A stretch of 58,796 nt of DNA, from contig JAAAUF010000138.1 in NCBI GenBank assembly GCA_015499985.1, positions 1-58,796 of the forward strand. The letters run 5' to 3'. The translations under genes and the position numbers were made by a program. Positions 11,269-23,322 of the stretch are shown in pieces. This DNA comes from Haplosporangium gracile. Taxonomy: Eukaryota; Mortierellomycota; Mortierellomycetes; Mortierellales; Mortierellaceae. Within the stretch, counting starts at the first letter, position 1. Every line of letters starts with the position of its first letter. The notes under the pieces were generated by a model that had not been told where the DNA came from, ran no database searches, and was given only the letters and a program-made list of their open reading frames with translations.

Positions 11269-11352
11269 TCAGATAGTTTAGAAAAATGGGTGTCTTCCTA
11301 TGGCGGGGTCTTACTTCCACCTCATAAACACGGACCAAACAGAATTCATCAT
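11269..11352 (-). ncRNA. Box C/D snoRNA, U18 type, second copy
   Basis: This copy is 84 nt, with C box ATGATGA (11346-11352), D box CTGA (11269-11272) and the same 13-nt guide to 25S rRNA (pairing segment 11326-11338) plus D' ATGA. It differs from the other copy by four substitutions and a 2-nt indel. The boxes and the guide are identical, and the internal stem keeps pairing (GGTGG with CCGCC). Spacing to the first copy is about 220 bp. Confidence 0.82.
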
Positions 11353-11624
11353 ATTGCGCATTACTACTGCCACTACTGCAACTAAAGGGAAGTGAAAAGA
11401 AATGTCGTCTTTGTTTGAGCAAGTGATTCAGATCAGAGGAGTGAACTTACAAAGTGAGAAAGGAGAGATGGGTGTGAAAATTTTGCACTGTGATTTTCTT
11501 TTTATTTCGGCAGAGGTTAATTACAACCCTTAAGAAAGAGCCATTAGAATGGCCGAGGGACTGACCTTGGAAGTAGGAATCCGGTCAATGGTCAGATAGC
11601 TTCTGTCCCAGTGAATCCATCAGG

Positions 11625-13168
11625 TTATCGTCGGAGGAACAACTTTTTGGTCGAGAGAGTCTTCTGCACAATCCTGAACGTAAGAGATATTCTGGTTCCT
11701 CGCTTCAGCACTGGCGTTTCCTCGATACCCTGTGACATGGCTTCAGGCAGGTTCAGGATAGTGCCCTTGCGAAGGTCGTCCTCGGTGATCTCCCGGATGC
11801 CGTGCATGTACTTCTTGTAGACATCTTCCTTGAGCACAAGCAAAGACCGTGGTTGAACCAACAACGAAAACTCGGGCTCCTTTGCTCGGGTCTCTTCCGC
11901 GGTAGAATCCCCTTCTTCCTGATTCTTGTCTTCGGGGTACTTGTAAAACTCGAGAACACAATGGGATGAAAGGGTTACAGTAGACACCGTTGGAAGATAG
12001 GCAGGGCCGTCCTTGTGAGGCTAGCAAAAGTATCAATCATATGTTGTACATATACTTCTCGTTAACTTCAGTGATCAACGCCATGGATGAAAGGAGCAAA
12101 GACGCCGGCAATGGTGCGTGTGTCATAGAAATGCCAGATCTCAACAGGATATTTTACCATGATGCCTTGACCGGCGAGGTATTCGTTCACGAGACAATGG
12201 TTTGGGTCCTGATGAATAGCATCCATGCCCTCAAAGACCCCAGCCTCGCGAAATCTGGGGAACAGGTAGCTGAGCCAGACCGGCAGTGGCTCCCCAATCA
12301 TTCCACGATCACTCACAATGCCCCCTGAAGTAAGCAAAATAGGTACAAAAAAATGCAATGACGGTTAAGCATATGAAAGCCCCTTCCCACTCCAAACAGA
12401 TCACAGTTCAAGCGCTACAACGCACACACGTGCGTGAGAGTACGTGCGTGTTTGTTGAGGGATGAATTAGTAGTGAGAAAACATAGGTATATTCCTCATG
12501 GAATTAATGTGTGCTCTCAAGTTGTTCTTGTTGGTTTTTTCATTAGTTGTGCTCATTCGCTTTCTCCTTCTGTTCCTTGAATTCATTCTACTCTTTGCAT
12601 TTTCTCAAAATCACCACCCAAACATTGCTGCTCAATTATGTGGCCATACCCCAATTCTGTAGTCTATCATATGGAAGAAGATGAACATGTGTGCAATATG
12701 CGTGAGTTTGTATGCGTGGGGCAAAGCGGGGGGTAGCGAGCTATTTCAAATATTTTTATTCCTTCTTTGTGAATTGAATGGCGACAGAATAAAAGGAAAA
12801 ACGTTCACTTAAAGGATAACAACGCGCACCGTTGGGGAATACCGCCCCAGGCTCGCGTTCACTCTCTTATTTTTTTTTCGCCTGTGGTAGACCCCGACTG
12901 GAGCGAACGTGGTCAATATTCGACTCACCTTCTGTTCTTAAGGTGGACCCATTTAGGCTTGGGTGCAGTGAGGACCTACAAGTATATTCACTTGTCGTTA
13001 AGTCCTTTTTGCCACTGTATTTAGTTTCAAATTTCTGTAGATTGAATGTCTGAGTGCTGGTACCTTGTCGATGAGAGTCTGTTCTTCGGTGGGGGTGATG
13101 AAGTCAGGGAGGTAGTAGATGCTCGCTGGAGCGATGTCAAGTTTTGCAGAGGCGATTGTTCTTGTCAT
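11625..13168 (-). CDS. ALKBH6: AlkB homologue 6 (Fe(II)/2-oxoglutarate dioxygenase family)
   Basis: Five exons: 13064-13168, 12929-12975, 12650-12663 (a 14-nt microexon), 12158-12324 and 11625-12020, 242 residues. The order of motifs follows human ALKBH6: IYYLPDFI near the N-terminus, APKPKWVHLKNRR, LQNWGG made by the microexon, [25 protein letters not shown], and RGTRISLTFRIV near the end. Iron ligands are H113 and D115 (HKD) and H184 (MHGI); the RGTR arginine should bind 2-oxoglutarate. ALKBH6 is a nuclear/cytosolic AlkB paralogue whose substrate is poorly defined. An ATG at 13204 is in frame but the ATG at 13168 gives the usual N-terminal length. Without the microexon the frame breaks and the conserved LQNWG is lost. 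Confidence 0.88.
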
Positions 13169-14453
13169 GACAGAAGGTAAGCAGAGTTGTGTTGTTTGTG
13201 GCAATGGAAAGAAGGATGACGTTTGTGGACGGTGAGGACGGCGGATCGTTCACACAGAAAACAACAGAGGTCCGTGGTGAGAGAACGCGTGCCTCTTTGA
13301 ATAATAAAAGGGCTGGTGAGTGAATGTTCCACAATGCCCTTTGTACCATCAACAATCGACAATCTCACTTTTGTATATTAGTTTTGGCAGCCATCAAGCA
13401 CCTCTACGATAAACACATACATTCATATTCCTAGCAGATACATGGCATAGTGCCCCGTCTACTTCTCGAAAGGCGAGTATTAACTATCCATCCTGGCTGG
13501 CAGGCAACCGGCTGTCGCTTCGGTCCCCTTCCCCTCGGCTGGAATTCAATGGAGCGAAAGAAATAAAGTTCATTTTACAATTCAATACGGTTGGTGTCCC
13601 ATGTGGAGACCCAGCAAAGGCTTTTTTTTTTATTATGACATTTTTATTCATACAACCACTACCTATCGGCTGGAACCCAGGGTCAACACCAATCTGGAAG
13701 AGAACAAGGCGGCTTCTCCTGCTTTATTACCACCCGTGTGTTTTGTTTGAATGATGAATGATGTGGTGTCGATCATTTTGATTCTGTTCGCCGCCACAGT
13801 TTCAAGTCGACAAGGCAAGGCAGAGCAGGGCTGGGCTGGGCTGGGCAGATCGATCGATGGGCATTTTCGACTTCCTTTTCTTTCTTGTCTTATCCTTTTT
13901 CCTCCCTGAAAGGGAAGATTATCTTATTGCAACGGGCTGTTGTGTGTTTAGGGTGCTTAATGAGGGGGGCAAACGTGGCTGCTGATGAGGGTATGCTGCT
14001 GCGCGTGGTGGATAAAGGGAGAGAATGCTGACAGCAACATAGAGCGGTTGTGGTATAGTACCTGCGGAGTAGTAGTAGATGGCAGTGTGAGCGCGAGTAT
14101 GGCAGACATGAGTTGTCAAAGTAGACACCTCGATCAACATGAACAACCGCAAACAATGTAAACAAACAACAAAAGATAAAATAGGGCTCACCTGGCCCTG
14201 TCATGATTCAATCATTTGAATGAACACCTTCTCTGTCTATCTATTTTAGTCAGTCTCTCAAGGTAAGTGGTGTGTGTATGTGCGTGCCTGAATTCTGACA
14301 CGCTGCGAATTGAACAGGCACCACCTACTCCACCTACACCCACTGACAGTCTCTCGCCGGCATGTTCCCATTCGCTTTTTTTCATTTTTGGTTTGAACAA
14401 AGCATTCCCTTTTATATCTCTTCTTTCCCTCTTCTTTTTCTAGTTTCTTTTTT

Positions 14454-14486
<33 letters not shown>

Positions 14487-14583
14487 TTTAAAGAACTCAC
14501 GCCTTCTTCCTCCTCTCATTTCTTCCTTCCTTCTTTCCTTCTTTCCCTCTTCTCCTTCTTGCTCTCATCTCCTCTGTCTTTCT

Positions 14584-14623
<40 letters not shown>

Positions 14624-14740
14624 TCCTTCTTTCTGTCTTTCTTTCTTTCTTCTTTTGTTCATCTCACACTTATACCCTCGCAAACAAACCACAACCGCAG
14701 GCTACTCCCATTACCCTCGCCTCCCTTTCTCTGAACCGCA
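13169..14740. other. Divergent promoter region ALKBH6 / OSBP
   Basis: No gene seen in 1.6 kb. 14395-14660 is a long pyrimidine tract on the OSBP-sense strand, including a CTTT microsatellite. A short GGGCT tandem lies near 13830. Confidence 0.5.
14584..14652. repeat. (CTTT)n microsatellite in OSBP leader
   Basis: About 17 tetranucleotide units with a few interruptions, 90 bp upstream of the OSBP start codon, inside its pyrimidine-rich leader. Confidence 0.9.
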
Positions 14741-17700
14741 ATGCAAGAGATTGAGGTCCCCGCAAGGGACGTCTTCCAGCACTACGTCCACGTCGACCAG
14801 TCCGACAAGACCCTCGTCTGGTGGTTCTCAACAAAGAAAAAGAACATCTCTTTCGGCCTCTTTTTCCGCAAATCCTCATCCGTCCCCGCCCAGTTAAAGT
14901 CAAACACCCTCGCTCCATCCATCACCAATATTACTCCTCCCGCCATCAACAGACCAGAGTCCATTCACTCTTCTCGTCACACCCAGGGACCCAGCAGTAG
15001 CAGCAGCAGTGGGAACAACAACAACCCTCAACAATATTTCAAGGATTCTGCACTCTCGACCTCGCCCACAAAGTCGAGCCATATCAGCAATTATGCCTCG
15101 AGCAGAGCTTCGGTCGATTCGCTCAGTGACGACGAGGATCAACATCATGGTCATGGAGAAGGACTTGCAGAGGGACTTGGTACCAACCAACAGAATCCTA
15201 GTCAGTCTTCTTTGCCTTCCAACTCTCAGCCTTCGGCGAGAAGAAAGAAGACAGTTGCAAAGTTCAAGGATCCCGACTTGATCGAGATCCTTCCCATTCA
15301 GCATTATGACTCTGGCTCTGGTACTATCCGTGGAGAGTACACTGTTAAAGAAGCTGGTAGCTATGTGATCGTCTTTGGTAAGTGTCTGATCGAAATAACG
15401 AAATCTCGAAGGACTTATAACTGGTGAACAAGACAAAATGAATAGCAGGATGAGAATGAGGACAAGTGCATAGGAATAGGAATGAGAGTGCATAAGAGAG
15501 TGAGCGAGGTAGGGAGAGAGAGAATGCACGAGTACAAGAGACAGAGTGAAAGAGCTGTTTCATGTCGATTCGTTCATTGCTATGTCTTCATTTCGGCGAT
15601 TTTTACCCATGAAAAAGAAAGTAAAAAGAATAGCGGCTCACTAAAACGACGATATTTTCGGCTGATAACGAACATTGAATAGACAACTCCTTCTCGATTC
15701 ATACCTCCAAGCGCCTCACGTTCTTTGTCGCCCTCGAGGAGCGTGGCCCCAAGGTTGCTCCTCAGCCCTCCGAGATGTCAGGCTGGCTACTCAAGAAGAA
15801 GCGCAAGCGCATGCAGGGTAAGAATTATTTTGTGTGGTCGTTATAATTGCGGCGTTTTCTCACGGGCTGTTCTCTAACGATTAAACATCAATATTCTTAT
15901 GTCGAAATAGGATGGGCCAAGCGTTGGTTCAAAATCGACAATGGCATTCTCTCGTACTACAAGGCGCCCGATACCCCTTGTCGTGGTAAGGTCCACCTAG
16001 TCCTGTCGACTGTCACCGTCAGCCAGGCATCCAGCATGATCCACATCGACTCTGGCACGATGCTGTATCATCTCAAGGCCCTGACTGTCGAGGATTACAA
16101 CGAATGGACCAAAGCCATCAAGACCTTCAAGAATGCGGAACACCGTGCTGCTGCCCAGGATACCGGCCACCGTATGACCCAACGTGACTCGTCCCAGAAG
16201 CGCGCTTACTTGCGCAACAGTTGGGTTGGCACCAGCAGCGGTAACAGCAACGATCTTGACCAACTCAAGGAGCTCATGTCGGCTATGGATGCTGGGTTCT
16301 TGGAGATCAAGGATCAACTCGATTCGATTCGCCTGCAGTCCGAGAGTGGTAGCCCTGTCTCGAGCAGCCACTCCCAACGCAGCCCAACCCAGCGTGAGCG
16401 TCAGTCCTCTGTCGACAACAACAGCCCCCCCAACACCAAGTTCAAGATCAACAAGTTCATCCCCTCTCTCCAGCGAAGTAAGTGCACTTGAAATTTCTAA
16501 CTGAAAATGTCGAGGCGAGATGTGAAAGCGCGGCCAATTCTAGTTAGCTAACATGCTACACCCTTTTTTGTTCAACTAGCTACGAGTGATAACAGCGTTG
16601 CCTCGTCCAACGCATCGGTCGAGAGCATCCATGCTTGTCTCCAGGCATCATTCAACAAGCTCAAGTCGGACAAGGAGAAGGCGTTCGAGCTGATGAGGTC
16701 TGAGATGGAAAAGTGGGAGAAGAACGAGAAGCAGTTCCGCCAGATGTTGTCAGAGACCGACACCTTTACCTCCTCCCATGGTGACAAACCTACCCTGTCG
16801 AGACACGCCACTGTCGAAGAAGCCTACATTGCCCACACCCGTACCTCCATGACCTCTGACCGCACCCACTCCTTCACATCCTCCATCACCGGCTCTGATA
16901 TCTTTTACGACGCCGACGATGCGATCCTGACCGCTGACCTGTCCTCGGCCGATCTTTCAGATCTCGAGGGTGCTGGATTCGATGACCAAGCAGATGATCA
17001 TGACGATGGCTCGAGCGACGAGGACGATGAATCTTTAGAGGAACTCGTCAAGGAGACACAGGTAGCAGAAGCGCCGCCAAAACAGGACGACAATAGTAAG
17101 GAAGAGGCAAATGAGATACCCATTGTCCGTCGTACAACTCTCCCTGCGCCGGTTTCGGGCGAAGATATTTCACTCCTTTCTATTCTCCGCAAGAACGTTG
17201 GCAAGGATCTGTCAACGGTCGCCATGCCTGTTTCGCTGAACGAGCCCATCAACGTCTTGCAGCGTCTTTGCGAAGAATTGGAGTACAGCGAGCTGCTGGA
17301 CAAGGCTGCTGGACTCTCGGATAGTTTGGATCGTTTAGTGTATGTTGCTGCCTTTGCTGTCAGTGGGTACTCTACTTCTCAGTGGCGTGCGGCCCGCAAG
17401 CCTTTCAACCCTCTTCACGGAGAGACCTTTGAATATGTCTGTCCCGAGAAAGGCTTCAAGTTCATCTCTGAGAAAGTCAGCCATTACCCTCCCATCATGG
17501 CCGTAAGTTCCTTCGCCGATATTTTGTCCCAACTGAATCATTTCTGTTGTAAACAATGTCTAACCCGTATACACTTTGCTTTCTTGCCCCATTCTCCTCT
17601 ACTGATAGTGCCATGCTGAATCTGTTCACAACTGGACCTTCTCCATGGACTCTCGTGCCAAGACCAAGTTCTGGGGCAAGTCAATGGTTTGCGAATCAGT

Positions 17701-18466
17701 TCATTTGGTATCAGGTATCCGTTTTCACATAAGTTTAATCTAACTATTGGTTTTCCCTACTCTCCATTAGGAATTGATGCCCAATGGAACGACCCATATC
17801 AACTTTCCCAAAACCGGCGACCACTACACAATCTCGAAACCAACCACCTGGATGCGAAACCTCATGGCCGGTACAAAATATCTCGAACACACTGGAGACA
17901 TGAAAATCATCAATCATACCACCCGCGAAACCTGTGTCCTCACCTTCAAGGAATCTTCCTTCTTTGCCGGTACCAAACATGAGCTTTCGGGACATGTCAT
18001 GACCGCCAACGGGGCCAAGAAGAGAACCCTGCAAGGACGATGGTCGGAATCGTTGATGGAGGAAGTTGCGCCCAATAAGTTGGAACGTCTTTGGAAGTGT
18101 AATTCTCCTCCCCCCAATCATGAGAAGTATTATGGGTTCACGGAGTTTACAACACAATTGAACGAGATGACCAAGGGGTTGGAGAACAAGTTGCCCAAGA
18201 CGGATACGAGATTCAGACCTGATCAGAGTTTGTTTGAGCGTGGATTGGTCGAGCAGGCGGATCAGGAAAAGTTGCGGGTAGAGCAGAAACAGCGTGAACT
18301 GAGAAAGGCGATGGAGACTCGGGGCGAGCAGTGGGAAGTCCGTTGGTTCGAGAAGGCTGCTGATTCTCAGACTGAGGACCCTGAGGGCCAGACTTGGAGG
18401 TACAAGGGTGGATACTGGGAGGCTCGTGAGACTGGACAATGGAACGAAAAGATTACCCTCTGGTAA
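14741..18466 (+). CDS. OSH3: Oxysterol-binding protein, Osh3 type (GOLD-PH-FFAT-ORD)
   Basis: Six exons: 14741-15377, 15683-15817, 15911-16477, 16580-17502, 17609-17686 and 17771-18466, 1011 residues. The N-terminus is a GOLD domain (TLVWWFSTKKKNISFGLFFR) split by a Ser/Asn/His-rich insert and closed by GEYTVKEAGSYVIVFDNSFS. A PH domain follows at about residues 243-345 (GWLLKKK...GWAKRWFKI). An FFAT-like motif IFYDADD flanked by acids sits at about 554-561, suited to bind ER VAP proteins. The ORD occupies about 640-1011; its fingerprint reads EKVSHYPP (744-751) instead of EQVSHHPP. It should move sterol or phosphoinositides at ER-membrane contacts. Intron 5 uses a weak GTTTGC donor, chosen because only this join keeps FWGKSM|ELMPNG in frame. 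Confidence 0.9.
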
Positions 18467-18659
18467 TCCCACTTGCCGCTTTTCATCTTTCGTTCCCTTC
18501 CCCTTTTCCTTTCTTGTCATTTCGCCTCATACTTTTTCTATAGACCCTTTTTTGTATCTGAAAAACCAAAAAGCACGTTCACCTTCCATATGCAACATAA
18601 ATGATATGTTTGAAAACCGTTTTTTAATTGTGTGCGCACAGGCATGCTGCCAAATCTGA

Positions 18660-21546
18660 TTAGTAGGACATGGTCTCAAGAACAGTCGACAGGTCGGTGA
18701 CGATTCGCGTCAATTGCACAGAGAGCAGCATATTCCTCTCGCCAGGCTCTGCTCCATACAACGCCGCTGGAAGCTCATTGTTGACAGTGTACTACATTCA
18801 AGCGAAGAATCGATTATTGAGTTAGCATAGCATAGCGTTTTGCTGTTTGACACATGCAAAACGCAGCAATAATTGTCGCATGAAGAAAATGCGGTGAACG
18901 TACCATCAAGGAATCTAGGAACGGTGACTGGTCCTTGACCTCGTCGTCCTGGCTTGCTTTGAGAGGGGCCGGCGAGGCAGCATTAGAAGCCATTCCCCCA
19001 TCATCGACCAACATACTTCCAGACTCTTTATCCTCGCCGCCGTTGGCACCACCAATAGTGCTGCTCGTCGTCCTCATAGTGCTCGGGAACCCAGGACCAG
19101 GTTTCAACTCCCACTTTGGCACACGCTCGACATACGAAAGCGCAATCTCGACATTGGCCTCAACAACAATCACCTTGGCCGTGACAGTGCTCCTCGTGGA
19201 GGACATCAACGGGTCTGGCATGACCAAGTGCACCTTGTACATGGTCGATCCCTTTGAGGAAGCATCATCCGCCGTCTGCCATTTAGAGATCGTAACCTTG
19301 TGACGAGCATTACCTACGGGCTGAGCCATACCCAGAGCGAACTCCAATGCTCTACCCTTCAAGCTTGGAATCACACCCCGATCCAGATCCTCCAACTGTC
19401 TCTCCAACGACTTCCATGCCCTACGACGATTCCGAATCATACGAACCACCTGACTCAAGAATGCTCTCCTGTTTCCATGTCCCGAAAGCACAGCCTGAGA
19501 GAACGACGCCATATCATCCACCGCCAGGTTTTCCAACTCTGTGCCCGAAACAGGTCCCCATCCTTGTGAAAGGGGTCCGAGGAACTCGAGGCCGCAAAGC
19601 TCCTGTGCCCAGCGGTAGGCATATCCTCCTGACTTTTTGATATCCAACTGCAGATCGGATCCTTGCTCACCCACACCTCCATCGCCCGAAACCAGAGTGT
19701 CAAAGGCCGTCAGGCCCAAGAAGGCTGCCTCAGGATTGGGACAGATCTCACCATAGTCCTTGGGAAATAGCTCCTGCAAAAGAAGCAAGGGGTCCAGTTT
19801 CAAAATACCAGGAGCGGAATCCACCGCGACCACCACAATCCCAAGACGCATGAGATACCCGAACCGAAGGTGTGCAATCGTGTGCGAAGAAACCAGTGCT
19901 AATTATCACACAGATCAACAAGTTAATACGTAATTTTCGAGAATTAAAAAGACACTCCAAAACAATTAGGAAACCACATACCATCCTTCTTGACCTTGAT
20001 GACAACGTCCAAGGGGAATCTCTCATACTGATTCTGGACATCAGACTCGGAGCTTCTCCGCTCTTTCTCACGAACATCCTCGTCCTCTGCCTGAGCGTCC
20101 TTCTGCAACATGGGTGAATCAACATTGAAAGTTCCAGCAACAGCTCCTGCGCGAGCCATGCCATTCTGGTTGTTGTTCTTAGATAACACAGCAGTCTGTT
20201 GAGCCGTGGCAAGAACTCTTGCCTCTACTTGGGCCGCTGCAATATCTCCCTGGATCTCAGCGCGAACCTCATCTCCAAAGGTGGCAGAGAATGCGCAAGC
20301 TTGGCGGAAGAGCACATAAAGCGGTTGGGGTAACAATTGGGCGACATCGTTCCTCTTCAACAGCTCTGTTGTTCCCACACGCAATGGCGCCACCAACTCG
20401 ATATCGGTCATGATCAGCTCCTGCTGAGAGTGAGCTGGCGAGCTCACCATGGGTGATGTCACACCAGTGATTCCCAATGCTCCTCCTGCTTTGTTAGCCC
20501 CATTAGCCTCGCCATTGTTAGAAGCCGCTCCTGCTCCATCGGCATTAAGAATATCGTGATGCGAGCGAATAGGCTCAACAGGTTCTTGGAAGAGATCCTG
20601 AAGAGATTGACTGGATTGAATATAAGCCTCTAATTGCGTCTCAACCTTGTTGAGCTGGGCCTTGCGAGCCTTGTTGGCCTTTGTCAGCTGGACCTTGACC
20701 GCCAAGAGTCGCCTCTTCTCTGCATCGTATCGCTTCCGCTCTTCGAGTTCAAACTGGAGTCGGTTCAGCATAAGCTGATGATCGTTCGGCGCGTTCGTAA
20801 GATTCTCTGGTGCCATATTCCTGAACTCGTCCATTTCCACCAACGGCACATCCTGGTAAAACGTCCTGTATATAAATATGAGAACAAAGTCAATATTACT
20901 ATTCAGAAGTCTTGCTAACAATTTACAACAAGCGATTCGAAAAACAAAAAAAAGTTGCTGAACTTACTCCATGTCGTGACAGCGTGCGATCTCGTTCATG
21001 AGATATTTGCGCTGATATTTGATGTTCTGATAGCCCAGATCAACCTTTCCAACGCTCAGCTTCTGCTCTGTCAACTCGTTTCGCAGGTTACGTCCCTGTT
21101 GATGAATCTGTCGGTTCAAATTCTTTAGGAGAGCAAGGTTGCGATGTCCTTCTACAACGTCCTCGTGCAGTTTCCTCTGAAGCGTAGGGTCGATAATAAA
21201 CGCTGACTTCTATTACATGGTTGATTGTGATAAGAAAAAAATACAGGAAGGTCGAAAGATCGTTTAGACTTCTTTCCTGTCTATACTTTTGTACGACAAT
21301 AACAAAAACATGGCGAGCCCGTGTGTGTCGGTTGTTTTCTTTAGCTCTGGTATCTGGGAGTTTATTGCGAAACAGTACCTCATCCTGATCGACATCCATC
21401 GCAGTGTCGTCGCGTGCCCCTGATGGCGCTGGAGCTGCGAATCCTGGCTGTGTTCTGCGCAACTCGAACATCTGTGTCGACAAGTTTTGGAGCTCGCTAC
21501 ATATCCTTGATACGCTCTCCGGGTACTTGCTGTCTGCTGCGGTCAT
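18660..21546 (-). CDS. THOC5: THO complex subunit 5
   Basis: Five exons: 21379-21546, 20968-21209, 19982-20865, 18904-19898 and 18660-18791, 806 residues. Exon 2 encodes the helical block with LKNLNRQIHQQ and YQNIKYQRKYLMNEIARC, and exon 3 opens with ETFYQDVPLVEMDEF followed by a coiled coil (LNRLQFELEERKRYDAEKRRL). This is the diagnostic THOC5 pattern. The C-terminal half is a more variable folded domain ending TDLSTVLETMSY. THOC5 is part of the nuclear THO/TREX complex, which couples transcription to mRNA export. Its 3' end faces the OSBP 3' end at 193 bp. S. cerevisiae lacks a clear THOC5, while filamentous fungi keep it. Confidence 0.85.
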
Positions 21547-21708
21547 GATGGAATGGCGAACGTCGTTGTTTGATTTGGGAGTGAAAGAAGTGGCGACGCA
21601 TTCGAATCCAAATACTCGAAGGAAGAAGGGATCGTGACTGTCAAGATTTATTAAGAGTTGTAGTAAAATATTTAATGAAGTGGGAAGAAAGAGTGTAAAG
21701 AAAAAAAA

Positions 21709-23322
21709 TTACATGACGAAGGTGGCCTCGTGGTAGACGTGTCCGGCCAACTTGTGCTCGACGTCGCCAATATTGATCACAACAGAGGCTTCGTCGTACC
21801 ACTGGTAGATAATAGGCTTGGCAACAAATGTTGACACAATCTTGCGAAGCGCCCAGGGGATCTCTGCAAGGAGATCGACCTTTTGGCACAATCCCTTGGG
21901 CTTGACGTTAAGAACGGCCTTGAAGGGCTTGCCACCTTCAATCGCCTTGCCCTCCCACACGTAGTTGACCTCGGTAGGGGGGTTGTAGCCAGTCTCCTCG
22001 TCATACTCGGTCGTCACAGCCTCAGTCTTGTTGTCGACAGCAACGCCGACAAGCTGTCCATCAAAGACAAGCGATCCCTGGGTGACAGTGGAGCTTCCGT
22101 AGTATTCGGGTGTGGTGAACTGGATCAAGGAGAGCTTGGCCTTGTTGTTGGTCTCGGTGTTGCTGCCCCTGAAATCAACATAGCTCCACTTGGAGGCGAC
22201 CAAGTGAGGACGCATTCCCTGAACAGCGTGAACAAAGGTACCCTCGCCAGTCATATCTTGAGCCTTGCCCTCGACAATCATCATTCCAGAGACCTTGCAG
22301 GAAGGCCAGAACTTGTGGGAAACATACCCGTCGCCAAAGAAGCTCTTGCCCTCGCCAATCTTATAGCCCTTCGTGGTGCGCTCAAAAGTCAACGAGACAA
22401 TCAAATCTGGGGGGTTGGTGACCTGAATGGTGAACTTTTGGCCGTCAGGTGACATGGTGATAGACATGAGGTTGGTCGAGGCCGATAGCTTGTCTGCTGA
22501 GAGCGTAAAGTTGGTCAAGTTAACCGAGAAGAACTTGCTAATGCCATTGCCACGGAAACGTGCGGTCATCTGGACCGAAGCAGGAGCGCCCCAAATTCTA
22601 GTTTAACGCAACACATTCATAGTGCGTTAGTTGCACGGCCTTACTGGTAATAAATGTGCGTCGTTTGTTTGTGACCCATTCGATTCGTCCATTTCTTTAT
22701 ATTAATGTACCCGAGGTTAGAGTGGATCAATTGGACGTGACCAAAGTTACCCTGGTCGGTGATACAGTAGAAGGTCTGGGTCTCGGTCGAGGCGGTGGCA
22801 GCAATGGTCCACTCGAGGTCCTTGGTAGTCAACTCGGAGTAATATTTTCCATCCTTACAGAGTGAGGCAGCCGACTTGACGCCCTCACCGGCGTTGGGGA
22901 TGTCACCGGGCTTGGGGGCGCCAGGCTGGCCGCCGTAACCAGTCAAGTTGGAGACGGAGGAGGTAACTGTGTGTTTGTGCACGAATAAGAACGCAAGGAG
23001 GAAGGAGCGTCAGTCAGTACTCTTTCCTCCCTCATTATAATGTCGCCCTGCCTTATCTGTATCGTTGTCACCAGGGGAGTTCGAAGCCAAGGCCAGTCCT
23101 CTGCGCACGTTGTTCGTCATTGGCGCAGTTCTTTTCAAGATGCACGCTCCCTTTTGTGTGTGTGTGTGTGTGTGTATGTGGAATGAGCTCACAGAGAATA
23201 GAATAGTCTGAAGGTGGGATGGACTCTATTTCTTTTATAAAAGGGTGAGCAAAAAAGAGCGCGTGTGATGGAAGTAGTTATGATGTAGACAAGAGTAAGG
23301 ATAACCTACGGGAGGACCACAT
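21709..23322 (-). CDS. SVF1: Survival factor 1 (Svf1) family protein
   Basis: Three exons: 23310-23322 (13 nt), 22711-22966 and 21709-22597, 385 residues. The tiny first exon gives MWSS and joins to LTSSVSNLTGYGGQPGAPKPGDIP. The N-terminal lipocalin-like half has LTTKDLEWTI...TETQTFYCITDQGNFGHVQLIHSNLG, the Svf1 hallmark. The C-terminal half starts at IWGAPASVQMTARF and ends GHVYHEATFVM. Svf1 proteins bind ceramide or other lipids and carry them between ER and Golgi, and affect oxidative-stress survival; its amphipathic N-terminus is important in yeast. The model depends on the 13-nt first exon (donor GTAGGT, 343-nt intron), which gives an in-phase ATG and the expected N-terminus. Confidence 0.82.

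Larger units (their letters stand above)
10506..11624. other. PUS1 upstream region carrying two snoRNA copies
   Basis: No protein gene seen. On the minus strand, consistent splice sites can be placed around the two snoRNAs: GTAAGT at 11450, a 12-nt exon at 11104-11115 between ...GTAACAG and GTAAAG, and a pyrimidine-rich TTAG acceptor ending at 10860. This would make the snoRNAs intronic in a non-coding leader, perhaps that of PUS1. The ALKBH6 polyadenylation-like AATAAA (minus) lies near 11507. Confidence 0.45.

Noticed and set aside
11013..11349. Two 13-codon open frames (MMNxVWSV...) inside the repeated units
   Set aside because: Their start is the C box ATGATGA itself and the guide explains the conservation; the snoRNA reading accounts for all features.
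13169..13204. Upstream ATG of ALKBH6 at 13204
   Set aside because: In frame but adds 12 residues not typical of the family; kept as an alternative only.
13890..14204. 104-codon minus-strand open frame in the ALKBH6/OSBP spacer
   Set aside because: Ser/His/Leu bias without domain pattern; lies in a pyrimidine-skewed non-coding region.
23040..23150. Box C/D-like pattern in SVF1 intron 1 (ATGACGA ... CTGACTGA)
   Set aside because: C box is a poor variant and no guide to a known rRNA segment was recognised.
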